Assembly (NCBI RefSeq): GCF_014643455.1
Contig: NZ_BMJM01000015.1
Coordinates: 1 to 52,812 of the forward strand
Reading direction: 5' to 3'
From: Sandarakinorhabdus glacialis
GTDB taxonomy: Bacteria > Pseudomonadota > Alphaproteobacteria > Sphingomonadales > Sphingomonadaceae
Length of the DNA stretch: 52,812 nucleotides
The notes under the pieces are model-generated. The model saw nothing but the letters and a program-made list of their open reading frames with translations. It did not search any database and had not been told where the DNA came from. Made by a program: the position numbers and the translations under genes. Positions 16,270 through 24,941 of this stretch are shown piece by piece (position 1 is the stretch's first letter; each line of letters opens with the position of its first letter).

Positions 16270-16275
16270 ATTATA
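16270..16275 (-). promoter_or_regulatory. Likely -10 box of the protease/ATP-grasp/nuclease operon
   Basis: On the minus strand the leader contains a perfect TATAAT, 31 bases before the protease ATG. No good -35 box stands 16-18 bases upstream. CCTATA occurs twice, 22 bases apart, the second copy overlapping the TATAAT. This might mark an activator site, or be chance in an A/T-rich stretch. Confidence 0.4.
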
Positions 16276-16404
16276 GGCGTATTCTAGGCAATCTATAGGA
16301 TCGAAACGACAGTTCGACCGAGGGATGCGGACTAGCGATGCGCAGGTAACGCGTCGAATATCGCGGGTCGTTGCCAGGCGGCAACAGCCGCCTGGCTGCA
16401 GGCA

Positions 16405-17175
16405 TTAGCTGCGCAGGGTGATCCAGGTCGGGGCGTGGTCGCTGGCTTTTTCCTCGCCGCGGACAGCCTTGTCGACGCCGGCATCGACGAGACGGTCGGC
16501 AGCGAGGGGCGACAGCAGCAGGTGATCGATGCGAAAGCCGTGGTCCTGATGCCAGGCCCCCGCCTGATAGTCCCAGAAGGTCCAGATGCGGCCGTTCGGG
16601 TGGATGCTGCGGACGGCGTCGGTCCAGCCCGCCCACAGGAGCCGGCGATACGCGGCGCGGCTTTCGGGCTGCATGAGGGCGTCGCCGGCGAGGGCGATAG
16701 GCGACCAGATGTCGTCGTCATGGGGCACGACATTATAGTCGCCGGCAAGGATGACCGGCTGGGCTCTGTCCAACAGGGTCGCAGCATGGACAGCGAGGCG
16801 ATCGAACCAGGCGAGTTTGTAGTCAAACTTGGGGCCGGGCTGCGGGTTGCCATTGGGCAAATAGATGCTGGCAACGCGGACACCGGCGACTTCGGCCTCG
16901 AGATAGCGCGAATGGTCGTCGAGATCGTCGCCGGGCAGGCCGCGCTGGGTTTCGGTCGCCGGTTCGCGGCTGAGGATCGCGACGCCGTTGAAGCCTTTCT
17001 GGCCATGGACGAGGCAATGATAGCCGGCGGCGTTCAGGGTTTCGACCGGGAAGTTTTCGGTCTGGATCTTGATTTCCTGCAGGCAGGCGATGTCGGGCTT
17101 GTATTCCGCCAGCCATTCGAGAAGGCGCGGCAGCCGGGCGTTGGTGCCGTTGATGTTGTAGGTGGCGATGCGCAT
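16405..17175 (-). CDS. xthA: Exodeoxyribonuclease III
   Basis: 256 residues, the usual length. The exonuclease-endonuclease-phosphatase motifs are all present: TYNINGTNARL at the N-terminus, CLQEIK with the metal Glu (about 34), GDYNVVPHDDD with the catalytic Asp/Asn pair (about 150), and the closing SDHAPTWI with the catalytic His. It removes AP sites and 3' blocks during base-excision repair in the cytoplasm. It follows erpA on the same strand with 57 bases between, and may share its transcript. Confidence 0.93.
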   Translation of the reverse strand: MRIATYNINGTNARLPRLLEWLAEYKPDIACLQEIKIQTENFPVETLNAAGYHCLVHGQKGFNGVAILSREPATETQRGLPGDDLDDHSRYLEAEVAGVRVASIYLPNGNPQPGPKFDYKLAWFDRLAVHAATLLDRAQPVILAGDYNVVPHDDDIWSPIALAGDALMQPESRAAYRRLLWAGWTDAVRSIHPNGRIWTFWDYQAGAWHQDHGFRIDHLLLSPLAADRLVDAGVDKAVRGEEKASDHAPTWITLRS

Positions 17176-17232
17176 CGGCGTGGTTTGCCGGAAGATGGCG
17201 CCGGCGGGAAGAGGCGGCGCCTATTTAGTCAG

Positions 17233-17565
17233 TCAGACCGAGAAGCTGGAGCCGCAACCGCAGCCCGAGGCGGCGTTGGGATTGCGAACCTCGAACGCGG
17301 CAGCGCCAATCTTTTCGACGTAATCGACTTCGGCGCCGGCGACGAAGGGCAATGTGTCAGGATCGATCAACATGGTGACGCCATCGGTTTCGACGGCGAG
17401 GTCGTCGGGGGCTGCATCGGCTTCAAGGCCGAACTTGTACTGGAAGCCGGCACAGCCGCCGCCATCGACGGCAAGGCGGAGCTTGAGGCCGGGCTTGCCC
17501 TGGCGCGCGGCAATCACCGCGACGCGGGCGGCGGCAGCGGGCATCAGGCGGGGGGCGATATCCAT
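17233..17565 (-). CDS. erpA: Iron-sulfur cluster insertion protein, ErpA/IscA family
   Basis: 110 residues. The three cysteines of A-type carriers are present: one in VDGGGCAGFQY (about residue 38) and the pair in the C-terminal GCGCGSSFSV. It carries a 4Fe-4S cluster to target enzymes. I use erpA because of close similarity in the FEVRNPNAASGCGCGSSF end, but IscA cannot be excluded. It lies 64 bases after the M23 peptidase stop on the same strand. Confidence 0.88.
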   Translation of the reverse strand: MDIAPRLMPAAAARVAVIAARQGKPGLKLRLAVDGGGCAGFQYKFGLEADAAPDDLAVETDGVTMLIDPDTLPFVAGAEVDYVEKIGAAAFEVRNPNAASGCGCGSSFSV

Positions 17566-17629
17566 GGGTGCAATGTAGGGTGCGGGGAGCGGGGACGCAA
17601 CGGTGCGTCCGGGGACACCCGCACGACGC

Positions 17630-19021
17630 CTAGCGGAGCGAACGGATCGGCGTCATGCGCGGCGCATTCGCCGAAGCAGTGACAACGTCGTCTTCGAGGA
17701 TGGGGCCGAAATCCTGCGGCGTGTTGCGGCCGGCATCGCCCTGAGCTGCGAGCATGAACGACGAAGCATCGAGGAACGGGCGCGGGTTGACGGCCTGGCC
17801 ATCGACGCGGACTTCGAAATGGAGGTGGGTGCCGGTCGAGCGGCCGGTCGAGCCCATGTGGCCGATGACCTGGCCCTGCTTGACGCGATCGCCGGCGGTG
17901 ACGGTAATCTTCGACAAATGGCCGTAGCGGGTGTCGATGCCCTTGCCGTGCGACAGCTCGACGAGGTTGCCATAGCCGTTGTTGCGGCCGGCCTGGAGGA
18001 CGACGCCGTCGGCGGAGGCGTAGATCGGTTCGCCCATGGCGCCGGCCATGTCGACGCCGGCGTGCATGGCGCCGCGACCGTTGAACGGATCGTAGCGAGC
18101 GCCATAGCCCGAGGTGTAGCGATAGTCCTTGACCGGCATGAATGCCGGGATCGACGAGACTGCGGCCTGAAGCGTGTCGAGCTTCTTCCAGCTGAGCAGC
18201 AGGTCCTTGAAGCGGGGTTCGGCATCCATGGTGACGGGGATGAAGGGACCGCCGACGCCGATGCTGTTCCCGTTCCAGTCGCTCGACTTGACGAAGCGCG
18301 ACGGATCGAGGCCGAGGCGGCGGATAAGAGCCTGGGTATCGCGCAACTTGGCTTCGGCTGCACCGGTGGCCTTGTCGACAAAAGCGAGCTGCTGGCTTTC
18401 GAGCTTGTTGAACGGCTCGTTGAGCTCGGCGCTGGCGATCGCGACGGGGGCGACCAGCTTGGCCTTGGCGCCGCGCTTTACCTTGGCGACGACGGGAGCG
18501 ACGAGGCTGTTGAGCATGGCGTACTCGCTGCCGCTCGATTTGCGCGGCAACATGCGAGCGAGCTTTGCCATGTCGGGTTTGTCGGAGAGCAGCGCGGCGA
18601 GGAAGGCCTGGCGCGACTCGAGTGCCTGGGCGCGGGCGGCGACATCGCCTTTCAGCGCGGCGGTTTCGGAACGCATCGCCTGCAGCTGGTTCTGCATGCG
18701 GGCCAGTTCGGCCTGCTTGGCGGCAAGGGCGACGTCGGTCTGGTTGCCTGAGAGCATCGACGAGGTGGCGATGCCGAGCCAGCCTGCGACGATTACTGCG
18801 GATCCGATAGCCATGACTTGCGCTTGTGTCCCCATTTTGACGGTCGACTGACCATTGCCGTGGTGCCAAGTGAATTGATGCGCGGGGAGAGCGCGAGCGA
18901 TACCCTGCGCTAGCCCGAGCCAGGCCAGTTTCAGTTTCGGCACTGCCTTGAAACCCCCGATGACTTTGTCTTGAACGTTACTGCGATCCGGAATTACGCC
19001 GGTGGACTCGGATACAAACAT
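17630..19021 (-). CDS. M23 peptidoglycan endopeptidase with membrane anchor and coiled coil
   Basis: 463 residues. A cytoplasmic N-terminus of about 70 residues precedes one membrane helix (AQVMAIGSAVIVAGWLGIA). A coiled coil follows (QAELARMQNQLQAM and onward), then the LytM/M23 domain in the last 140 residues. The zinc ligands of an active enzyme are all there: HAGVD (His, Asp) and HLHFE. It should cut peptide cross-links in periplasmic peptidoglycan, as MepM does. The ATG at 19021 has TAAGG in front; a start 16 codons earlier is in frame but lacks a site. The 226 bases before it hold its promoter region. Confidence 0.88.
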   Translation of the reverse strand: MFVSESTGVIPDRSNVQDKVIGGFKAVPKLKLAWLGLAQGIARALPAHQFTWHHGNGQSTVKMGTQAQVMAIGSAVIVAGWLGIATSSMLSGNQTDVALAAKQAELARMQNQLQAMRSETAALKGDVAARAQALESRQAFLAALLSDKPDMAKLARMLPRKSSGSEYAMLNSLVAPVVAKVKRGAKAKLVAPVAIASAELNEPFNKLESQQLAFVDKATGAAEAKLRDTQALIRRLGLDPSRFVKSSDWNGNSIGVGGPFIPVTMDAEPRFKDLLLSWKKLDTLQAAVSSIPAFMPVKDYRYTSGYGARYDPFNGRGAMHAGVDMAGAMGEPIYASADGVVLQAGRNNGYGNLVELSHGKGIDTRYGHLSKITVTAGDRVKQGQVIGHMGSTGRSTGTHLHFEVRVDGQAVNPRPFLDASSFMLAAQGDAGRNTPQDFGPILEDDVVTASANAPRMTPIRSLR

Positions 19022-19247
19022 CAACGCCTTACTCTGCTGCGACGGACGATGCCCCCGCTGCCAGGCCAATCAAACAGGTGGCGCCGGGGGGGGCAAGCGG
19101 AGATAGCGAGGCGGCGGGCGAGGCGGTGCGGCGACACGATGAGTTGAGCAATGTCACTGTAAATATGAAGTTCATGCCGCAACAATTGCATCCGATGCGC
19201 GTAATTGGCGCGGTTCGAATCGACAGCCGCCATGCCGAATCTGGGAT

Positions 19248-19715
19248 TCAGGCGAGGTTTTGCGCCGCAGCGAGGACTTCGGCGGCGTGACTGGCGACCT
19301 TCACCTTGTTCCAGACACGGGCGATCCGGCCGTCGCGGCCGATCAGGAAGGTCGCGCGCTCGATGCCCAAGTACTTGCGGCCATAAAGACTTTTCTCGAT
19401 CCAGACGCCGTAGCTGTCGGTGACGGCGCCGTCCGTATCGGCACCCAGCGCGATAGTGAGGTCATGTTTGGCGCGGAATTTGGCGTGCTTGGCGGCCGTG
19501 TCGCGCGAGATGCCGAGGACCAGTGCGTCGGCGGCGGCGAAGTCGGCGGCGTGGGCGGAGAAGTCCTTGCTTTCGGTGGTGCAGCCGGGGGTGTCGTCCT
19601 TGGGGTAGAAATAAAGGACGAGCTTTCTGCCGGCAAAATCGCCGAGCGCGATGGGGGCGGTCTCGCCGGCGATGGTGAAGTCGGGGGCGAGGTCGCCGGG
19701 TTGGGGTTGCGGCAT
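19248..19715 (-). CDS. bcp: Thioredoxin-dependent thiol peroxidase Bcp
   Basis: 155 residues, the normal Bcp/PrxQ length. FYPKDDTPGCTTESKDF carries the peroxidatic Cys (about residue 45). In E. coli Bcp a second Cys stands five residues later; here that position is Lys, and the protein has no other Cys. It would therefore act as a 1-Cys peroxidase that needs an external thiol for recycling. It reduces hydrogen peroxide and organic peroxides in the cytoplasm. The start lies just after the glnE stop, so both are probably on one transcript. Confidence 0.9.
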   Translation of the reverse strand: MPQPQPGDLAPDFTIAGETAPIALGDFAGRKLVLYFYPKDDTPGCTTESKDFSAHAADFAAADALVLGISRDTAAKHAKFRAKHDLTIALGADTDGAVTDSYGVWIEKSLYGRKYLGIERATFLIGRDGRIARVWNKVKVASHAAEVLAAAQNLA

Positions 19716-19717
19716 GG

Positions 19718-22462
19718 TCAGGTCCTTTTGGCGGCGAGGGTGTCGTTGAAGGCCTGGCGGATGGCGGTTTTGGCAAGCGCCAGTTGTTCGGTGGCTTCGG
19801 CAAAGGAGGCGGCGCCGAGGCCGCGGGCGAGGACGGCTTCGATGGCGGGGGTGAAGCTGGCGGGGCATTGCGTGCCGGCGGCGACGAGGCGGAGCAGGAC
19901 GAGAAAGCGGGTGAGCAGGTCGTGCGCGGTGGCGAGGCCGGGCGGCAGGTGGCCGGCGGCGGTGAGCATGTCGATGGCCTGTCCGAGATCAGGGCCGAGG
20001 CCGATCTGTTCGCTTAGTTGCAGAAAATGCACCGTAAATTCGAGATCGACGAGACCGCCAGGCGATAGTTTCACGTCGAACTGGCCCTTGGCAGGCTTGG
20101 CGCGGGCGATGTCGGCGCGCATTTCGAGGACGGCGCGGCGCAGGGTCTCGGGATCGCGCGGGCGGGCCAGGGTGGCGGCGACGGCGGCGTCGGCGGCAGG
20201 GCAGTCGCCGACGACGCGGGCGCGGGTGAGCGCCATATGTTCCCAATTGTCGGCGTCGTCGGCCTGGTAGCGGGCGAAGCTGTCGACCGAGAGGGCGAGC
20301 ATGCCCTTGGCGCCCCAGGGGCGCAGGCGCGTGTCGACTTCATACAGCGCGCCGGCGGCGGTGGGGACCGACAGCGCCGCGGTGAGCCGGGCGGCGAGGC
20401 GATTGAAATACAGCGTTGCGGCGAGGGGGCGGGGCCCGTCGGAGATGGCTTCGTGGCTGCCGGTGAACAGGTAGATTAGGTCGAGGTCGGAGGCGTGGGT
20501 GAGGGCACGGCCGCCGTAGCGGCCTAGGGCGAGGACGACGGGTTCGCCGCCCTGGATAGTGCCGTGGCTGCGGGCGAAGTCGGCGGCGACGGCGGGGATG
20601 ACGACGGCGAGGGCGGCGTCGGCGAGGTCGGACAGCGAGCGGCCGGCGACAAGGGGGTCGGTGCGGCCCTCGATAAGCTGGGCGCCGAGTTGGAAGCGAC
20701 GCTCGCCGGTCCAGCGGCGGACGCGGTCGAGAAGGTCCTCGAGGTCAGGGGCGGGGCCAATGAAAGCAGTGAGTTCGGCGGTAAGGGCGCCGGGGTTGGG
20801 CAGCATGTCGAAGGCGTCGGGGGCGAGCATGACGTCGAACAGCGCCGGTTCGCGGGCGAGGGCGTCGGCGAGGACGGGGGCGACGCCGAGGAGATGACCG
20901 AGCAATGCGATCAGGCGGGGGTTGGCGTGGAGCAGTGCGAAGAATTGGGCGCCTTGCGGCAAGGCGGCGAGAAACGTGTCGAGGCGGGTTGCGGCGACGG
21001 CGGGTTCGGCGGCGGCGGCGATGCCGGCGATGAGATCGGGAAGGACGGCTTCGAAGGCGATCCGGGCGGCTTCGCTGCGCAATGCGCGGAGGTTGGCGGT
21101 GCGCCAGCGGACGATGAGCGGCAGGATAAAGCGGGCGATTTTGGGGTGGTTCTGCTTCAGCCAGGGGGCGGCGTCGGCTGGTATGGAGGTGGTTTCAGGT
21201 ACGGCGGCGGCAATCAGCCGGTCATAGGCGGTAGCGACAGGGACAGTCGCTGCGACGAGGCCTCGTTGCAGCGTCGCCCAGTCCCGGGCGCCGGACAAGG
21301 CAGCGACGGCGACGCGGTCTGCGGCGAGTTTGGGGACCATGTGCGTCTGTTCGTCGCGGCGCATCTGGAGGCGGTGTTCGAGCGTCCGCAGCGCGCGGTA
21401 GCTGCTCGCCAGAGTGGCGGCTTCGCCGGCGTCGATGCGATCGGCCGCAGCAAGGGCGGCGAGGCCGTCGAGGGTGGCGGGGGCCCGCAGCGCAAGGGTG
21501 CGGCCGCCCCAGATAAGCTGGTGGATCTGGGTGAAGAACTCGATCTCGCGGATGCCGCCGCGGCCGCGCTTGAGATCATAGCCGGGACCGATGGCCTGGC
21601 CGGCTTCGAAATGGTCGCGGATTCGCAAAGATACTGCCTGGATGTCGCGGACGGCGGTCCAGTCGAGGCTGCGGCGCCAGACGAACGGCCGGATACGGTC
21701 GAGCAGGCCCTGGCCGAGCGCCAAGTCGCCGGCGCAGGCGCGGGCGCGAATGAAGGCGACACGTTCCCAGGTCAGGGCTTCGGACTGGTAATAATGTTCG
21801 GCGGCGGCAACGGGGATGGTGATCGGCGTGATTTCGCTGGCCGGGCGCAGGCGCAGGTCGACGCGGTGGACATAGCCGTCGGCGGTCAGGTCGGCGAGCA
21901 GGGCGACGGCGCGCTTGGCGATGCGGACGGCGGCCTCGCCGGGTTCCTCGTGCGGGCGGCGCGGGATCAGGTCGGGGTCGTGGACGAAGATCAGGTCGAC
22001 GTCGGAGGAATAGTTGAGCTCGTGGCTGCCGAGCTTGCCCAGTGCCAGCGCGGTGAGGCCGCGGTTGGGAGCGCCGCGTTCGGCCAGCGCCGCGCCGATG
22101 GCGATATCGATGCTGGCGTCGGCGAAATCCGACAGCGCGGCGGTGACGCGCTCGAGCGACCATAGCCCGGCGAGGTCGGCGAGCGCGGCGGTGAGCGCGA
22201 CGGCGCCGCGGGCTTGGCGCAGGCGTTCCTTGACGTCGGTGACCGGGTCAGCGGCGTGCGCCATGGCGGCGCTGAAGGCGGCTTCGGGTCCTTGCGCAGC
22301 GAGGACGGCGAGCACCGGACCGCGGCCGCGGATCAGGCCCTTGAGGAACGGGGCATGGGCCCAGGCGGTGGCCGCGGCGGTGACGAGGGGCGCACCGAGC
22401 CCGGCCGGCAGCAACGCGGCAAGGTCGGCGGGGGCGGCGGCGGGGGGAAGATCGAAGAACAC
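19718..22462 (-). CDS. glnE: Bifunctional glutamine synthetase adenylyltransferase/deadenylase
   Basis: 914 residues, close to the family length of about 950. Two nucleotidyltransferase domains are visible. The N-terminal deadenylase has GKLGSHELNYSSDVDLIFVHD (about 160-180). The C-terminal adenylyltransferase has GRYGGRALTHASDLDLIYLF (about 650-670). Both have the DxD metal pair. The enzyme adds AMP to glutamine synthetase when nitrogen is plentiful and removes it when nitrogen is scarce, under PII control. Translation ends three bases before bcp starts. Confidence 0.95.
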   Translation of the reverse strand: MFFDLPPAAAPADLAALLPAGLGAPLVTAAATAWAHAPFLKGLIRGRGPVLAVLAAQGPEAAFSAAMAHAADPVTDVKERLRQARGAVALTAALADLAGLWSLERVTAALSDFADASIDIAIGAALAERGAPNRGLTALALGKLGSHELNYSSDVDLIFVHDPDLIPRRPHEEPGEAAVRIAKRAVALLADLTADGYVHRVDLRLRPASEITPITIPVAAAEHYYQSEALTWERVAFIRARACAGDLALGQGLLDRIRPFVWRRSLDWTAVRDIQAVSLRIRDHFEAGQAIGPGYDLKRGRGGIREIEFFTQIHQLIWGGRTLALRAPATLDGLAALAAADRIDAGEAATLASSYRALRTLEHRLQMRRDEQTHMVPKLAADRVAVAALSGARDWATLQRGLVAATVPVATAYDRLIAAAVPETTSIPADAAPWLKQNHPKIARFILPLIVRWRTANLRALRSEAARIAFEAVLPDLIAGIAAAAEPAVAATRLDTFLAALPQGAQFFALLHANPRLIALLGHLLGVAPVLADALAREPALFDVMLAPDAFDMLPNPGALTAELTAFIGPAPDLEDLLDRVRRWTGERRFQLGAQLIEGRTDPLVAGRSLSDLADAALAVVIPAVAADFARSHGTIQGGEPVVLALGRYGGRALTHASDLDLIYLFTGSHEAISDGPRPLAATLYFNRLAARLTAALSVPTAAGALYEVDTRLRPWGAKGMLALSVDSFARYQADDADNWEHMALTRARVVGDCPAADAAVAATLARPRDPETLRRAVLEMRADIARAKPAKGQFDVKLSPGGLVDLEFTVHFLQLSEQIGLGPDLGQAIDMLTAAGHLPPGLATAHDLLTRFLVLLRLVAAGTQCPASFTPAIEAVLARGLGAASFAEATEQLALAKTAIRQAFNDTLAAKRT

Positions 22463-22568
22463 GGTGCGGTGATGCCAGCGCGCGGCGGGTCTGTCACCTG
22501 CGCGGAACTTGGCAGGTCGGGCGGGGTTTCACGATCAGGCCAACGGGCCAGTCGATCGGGAGATTATC

Positions 22569-22709
22569 ATGCGCAAGTCCATCATACTCGCTGCCGCCGT
22601 GTTCGCCGGCCTGGCCGTTTCGGCCTGCAACACTGTCGAAGGCGCCGGCAAGGACGTCAATTCGGCGGGCAAGGCGGTTTCGGAGACGGCACGGGACGTC
22701 AAGAACTAG
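22569..22709 (+). CDS. Entericidin-type small lipoprotein (first copy)
   Basis: 46 residues: a signal peptide with lipobox LAVSAC (Cys20), then NTVEGAGKDVNSAGKAVSE, the conserved entericidin core. Lipid attachment at Cys20 places it in the envelope. In E. coli the pair EcnA/EcnB was described as antidote and toxin; in alphaproteobacteria the role is mostly unproven. GGGAG precedes the ATG by seven bases. A second copy lies at 22973, separated by a block of 19-bp tandem repeats. Confidence 0.9.
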   Translation: MRKSIILAAAVFAGLAVSACNTVEGAGKDVNSAGKAVSETARDVKN

Positions 22710-22738
22710 GGGGTGTGACGGGGTCTGTCTTGCCGGTT

Positions 22739-22774
22739 CGGGAGATGGGCCCCGGCCTTCGCCGGGGTGACGAT
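22739..22774. repeat. REP-like palindromic repeat, copy A
   Basis: A 36-base sequence identical to 39575-39610. It contains the palindrome CCCCGGCCTTCGCCGGGG, which folds into a short hairpin, preceded by GGGAGATGGG and followed by TGACGAT. Intergenic repeats of this form are common in proteobacterial genomes. At this site its right end continues into the tandem repeat. Confidence 0.85.
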
Positions 22775-22898
22775 GGAGGGCCGGGGTGACGATGGAGGGC
22801 CGGGGTGACGATGGAGGGCCGGGGTGACGATGGAGGGCCGGGGTGACGGTTGAGAGCCGGGGTGACGGTTGAGAGCCGGGGTGACGGTTGAGAGCCGG
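22766..22898. repeat. Seven tandem 19-bp repeats
   Basis: The word GGTGACG recurs at 22766, 22785, 22804, 22823, 22842, 22861 and 22880, always 19 bases apart. The first four units read GGTGACGATGGAGGGCCGG; the last three change to GGTGACGGTTGAGAGCCGG. The unit starts with the last bases of the REP-like repeat, so it probably arose by local duplication of that end. No coding frame or spacer structure is seen. Confidence 0.92.
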
Positions 22899-22972
22899 CG
22901 TCGCGGGCTGGAAGCGGGGTTTCGGCGGGCGATGGGCTAGGCTATGCCTGAGGCGGATACAGGGAGCCCGGA

Positions 22973-23110
22973 ATGCAGAAGTTGAATGTGATTGCCGCGA
23001 TTGCGTTGCTGGGGCTGTTGGCTGGTTGCAATACGATCGAGGGTGCCGGGCGGGATTTGAGCTCGGCGGGCAAGGCCGTCAGCGAGACGGCGCGGACCGT
23101 CAAGGACTAG
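22973..23110 (+). CDS. Entericidin-type small lipoprotein (second copy)
   Basis: 45 residues: signal peptide with lipobox LLAGC, then NTIEGAGRDLSSAGKAVSE, parallel residue for residue with the first copy at 22569. GGGAG lies seven bases before the ATG. The two genes differ widely in DNA but keep the same protein core, so the duplication is old, unlike the fresh 19-bp repeats between them. The next gene, tatC, ends four bases away on the other strand. Confidence 0.88.
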   Translation: MQKLNVIAAIALLGLLAGCNTIEGAGRDLSSAGKAVSETARTVKD

Positions 23111-23114
23111 GGGG

Positions 23115-23915
23115 CTATTCCGCCGGTTGCCGGGCGCCGTTCGATGCAGCGGCGCGGCGGCGTTCGGTCAGCCAGATGCTGATAATCGAGATTTCGTAGA
23201 GCAGGATCAGCGGGATCGCCAAGGCGAACTGCGACCAGATATCGGGCGGTGTCAGTACCGCGGCGATGGCGAAGGCGCCGACGATGGCGTAGCGGCGGCC
23301 GGCCTTCAATTGGGTGCGGGTGACGATGCCGGCGCGTTCGAGCAACATGAGCAGGACCGGCAGCAGGAACGCCACGCCGAAGCCGAGGATCATGTTCATG
23401 ACAAGGCTGAGATATTCGCCCATCGCCGGCAAGGCTTCCTGGGTGATGCCGGTGACTTCTGACGAGGATTGAAAGCCGAGGAAGAACCGGAACGCTGCCG
23501 GCATGACGAAGAAATAGGCCAGTGACGCCCCCATGGTGAACAGGATCGGCGTGGCGAGCAGGAACGGCAGGAACGCGCGCTTTTCGCGCTTGTAGAGGCC
23601 GGGGGCGACAAACGCCCAGAGCTGGTTGGCGATGATCGGGAAGGCGAGGCAGAGCGCCGCGAAGGCAGCGACCTTGATCTCGACGAAAAACGCCTCGTAG
23701 AGCTTGGTGTAGATGAGCTTGCCGACGACGCCGTCGCCATAGGCATGGACGAGCGGCTGGACGAGGAAGCCGAAGATGCGGCTGGCGAATGAAAAGGTCA
23801 GCGCAAAGCAGAGCGCAAAGGCGATGACGCATTTGAGCAGCCGCCCGCGAAGTTCGATGAGATGATCGAGTAGCGGCGCCTTGCTGGCATCGATATCGGC
23901 GGTTTCGTCGGTCAT
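23115..23915 (-). CDS. tatC: Sec-independent translocase subunit TatC
   Basis: 266 residues with the six-helix TatC membrane fold. Marker segments are the N-terminal LLDHLIELRGRLLKC, FEAF-like KLYEAFFVEIK, and the FGVAFLLPVLLMLLERAGIV loop/helix. TatC with TatB recognises twin-arginine signals; CopA and the broken hydrolase in this window carry such signals. The start overlaps the tatB stop by four bases, so the two are coupled. Confidence 0.95.
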   Translation of the reverse strand: MTDETADIDASKAPLLDHLIELRGRLLKCVIAFALCFALTFSFASRIFGFLVQPLVHAYGDGVVGKLIYTKLYEAFFVEIKVAAFAALCLAFPIIANQLWAFVAPGLYKREKRAFLPFLLATPILFTMGASLAYFFVMPAAFRFFLGFQSSSEVTGITQEALPAMGEYLSLVMNMILGFGVAFLLPVLLMLLERAGIVTRTQLKAGRRYAIVGAFAIAAVLTPPDIWSQFALAIPLILLYEISIISIWLTERRRAAASNGARQPAE

Positions 23916-24418
23916 GATCCGGTCCGCGCGGTTTCGGCGGGATCAGGCTTGGGGGCGCGCTTGCGGGGTGCCCTTGGCGGCGCATCGGGACCTGGACTGG
24001 CCTTGGTGCGGGCTTTTTTCGGCTGGGCAGCATCCGGTGCCGCAAGCGCGGCCGGCGTTTGCGCGGCCACGTCGATGGTTTCCGGCGTCGGTGTCGACGG
24101 CGGCGGGGCGGACCAGTCGTCGAGGGCGAGCGGATCGGACGCTCCAAGCTGGGCGAGCGGATCCGAGAGCCCCAGGTCGGGCAGGGCGCTGGCCTTCATG
24201 ATGGCTTCGTTCTGTGCCGCCCAGGCCTTTTGCATTTCCTCGAGTTCGGCTTCGCGCATCATCGTGTCGAAACCGGCGCGGACGTGGCGGGTCATGGCGC
24301 GGCCCTTGGCGAGCCAGTTGCCGACCATGCGCATGACGCGCGGCAGGTCCCTTGGCCCGATGACGAGCAAAGCCACCAGCGCGATGATCGCCAGTTCCGT
24401 AGAGTCGATGCCGAACAT
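23912..24418 (-). CDS. tatB: Sec-independent translocase subunit TatB
   Basis: 168 residues. MFGIDSTELAIIALVALLVIGPRDLP is the conserved N-terminal membrane helix and hinge (only the first residues quoted are diagnostic: FGIDSTEL and GPRDLP). An amphipathic helix follows to about residue 65, then a proline/alanine-rich, basic tail that is poorly conserved in the family. It partners TatC in the signal-receptor complex. Its ATG lies 23 bases after the tatA stop. Confidence 0.93.
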   Translation of the reverse strand: MFGIDSTELAIIALVALLVIGPRDLPRVMRMVGNWLAKGRAMTRHVRAGFDTMMREAELEEMQKAWAAQNEAIMKASALPDLGLSDPLAQLGASDPLALDDWSAPPPSTPTPETIDVAAQTPAALAAPDAAQPKKARTKASPGPDAPPRAPRKRAPKPDPAETARTGS

Positions 24419-24441
24419 GGTGTTGCCCTGTGGCGGGCGGT

Positions 24442-24687
24442 TTAGCGCCGGACTTCGTCGGTTGCGGGGGTCACGGGTGTCGTGGCAGCATTGGTGACCT
24501 GCGGGCTAATCTGGGGCGGCGGTGCCGGGGCTGCAGCCGGCGGGGTTTCGCCCTCGGCGAGGCCCTTCTTGAAGCTGGTGATGCCCTTGGCGAAATCGCC
24601 CATCAGGTCGGAGATGCGGCCGCGACCGAACAGCAGCATGACGACGATGATCAGGACGGCCCAATGAACGAGGCTGAACGAGCCCAT
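24442..24687 (-). CDS. tatA: Sec-independent translocase subunit TatA
   Basis: 81 residues: an N-terminal helix (about 6-20), the hinge [16 protein letters not shown], then an amphipathic helix with FKKGL and a proline-rich tail. TatA oligomers form the passage for folded proteins. The ATG at 24687 matches the usual MGSFSLVHW start; a longer open frame upstream has no conserved sequence. First gene of tatABC. Confidence 0.95.
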   Translation of the reverse strand: MGSFSLVHWAVLIIVVMLLFGRGRISDLMGDFAKGITSFKKGLAEGETPPAAAPAPPPQISPQVTNAATTPVTPATDEVRR

Positions 24688-24889
24688 GGTGGATACCTTT
24701 GCGAAAAACGCGTGTCGGGGCTGCCTTACCGCGATTGCCGGCGCTTTGCCAGCGCTGCGCGGGCGGGTTGCCCGGGCGGCGGCCTGCGACATGGTGGCTG
24801 TCCGGCTGGAAATTCGGTACTCGCGGCACTGCGGTGCTGATTGGCAGCGTATGCCGTCGCTACGGGTCCTTTTCGGGCGTAAATGGCGC

Positions 24890-24925
24890 AAAAAAGGGGC
24901 CCGGTGTGCGCCGGGCCCCTTTTTT
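24890..24925. terminator. Bidirectional intrinsic terminator
   Basis: AAAAAA, then GGGGCCCGG (24896-24904), a 6-base loop, CCGGGCCCC (24911-24919) and TTTTTT. The stem is perfect and both flanks carry a T-run on the strand that would need it. It ends the PEP-CTERM transcript coming from the right on the minus strand and isolates tatABC from it. Confidence 0.93.
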
Positions 24926-24941
24926 GTCGGCGTGGTGCGGA

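Noticed and set aside
20564-22165. A 533-codon open frame on the plus strand opposite glnE
   Set aside because: It is glycine-, aspartate- and glutamate-rich in the manner of the reverse of a GC-rich gene, has no domain, and glnE is beyond doubt.
22766-22898. 19-bp units considered as iterons or a CRISPR array
   Set aside because: No spacers, no replication gene nearby and no AT-rich region; the unit starts with the end of a REP-like repeat.
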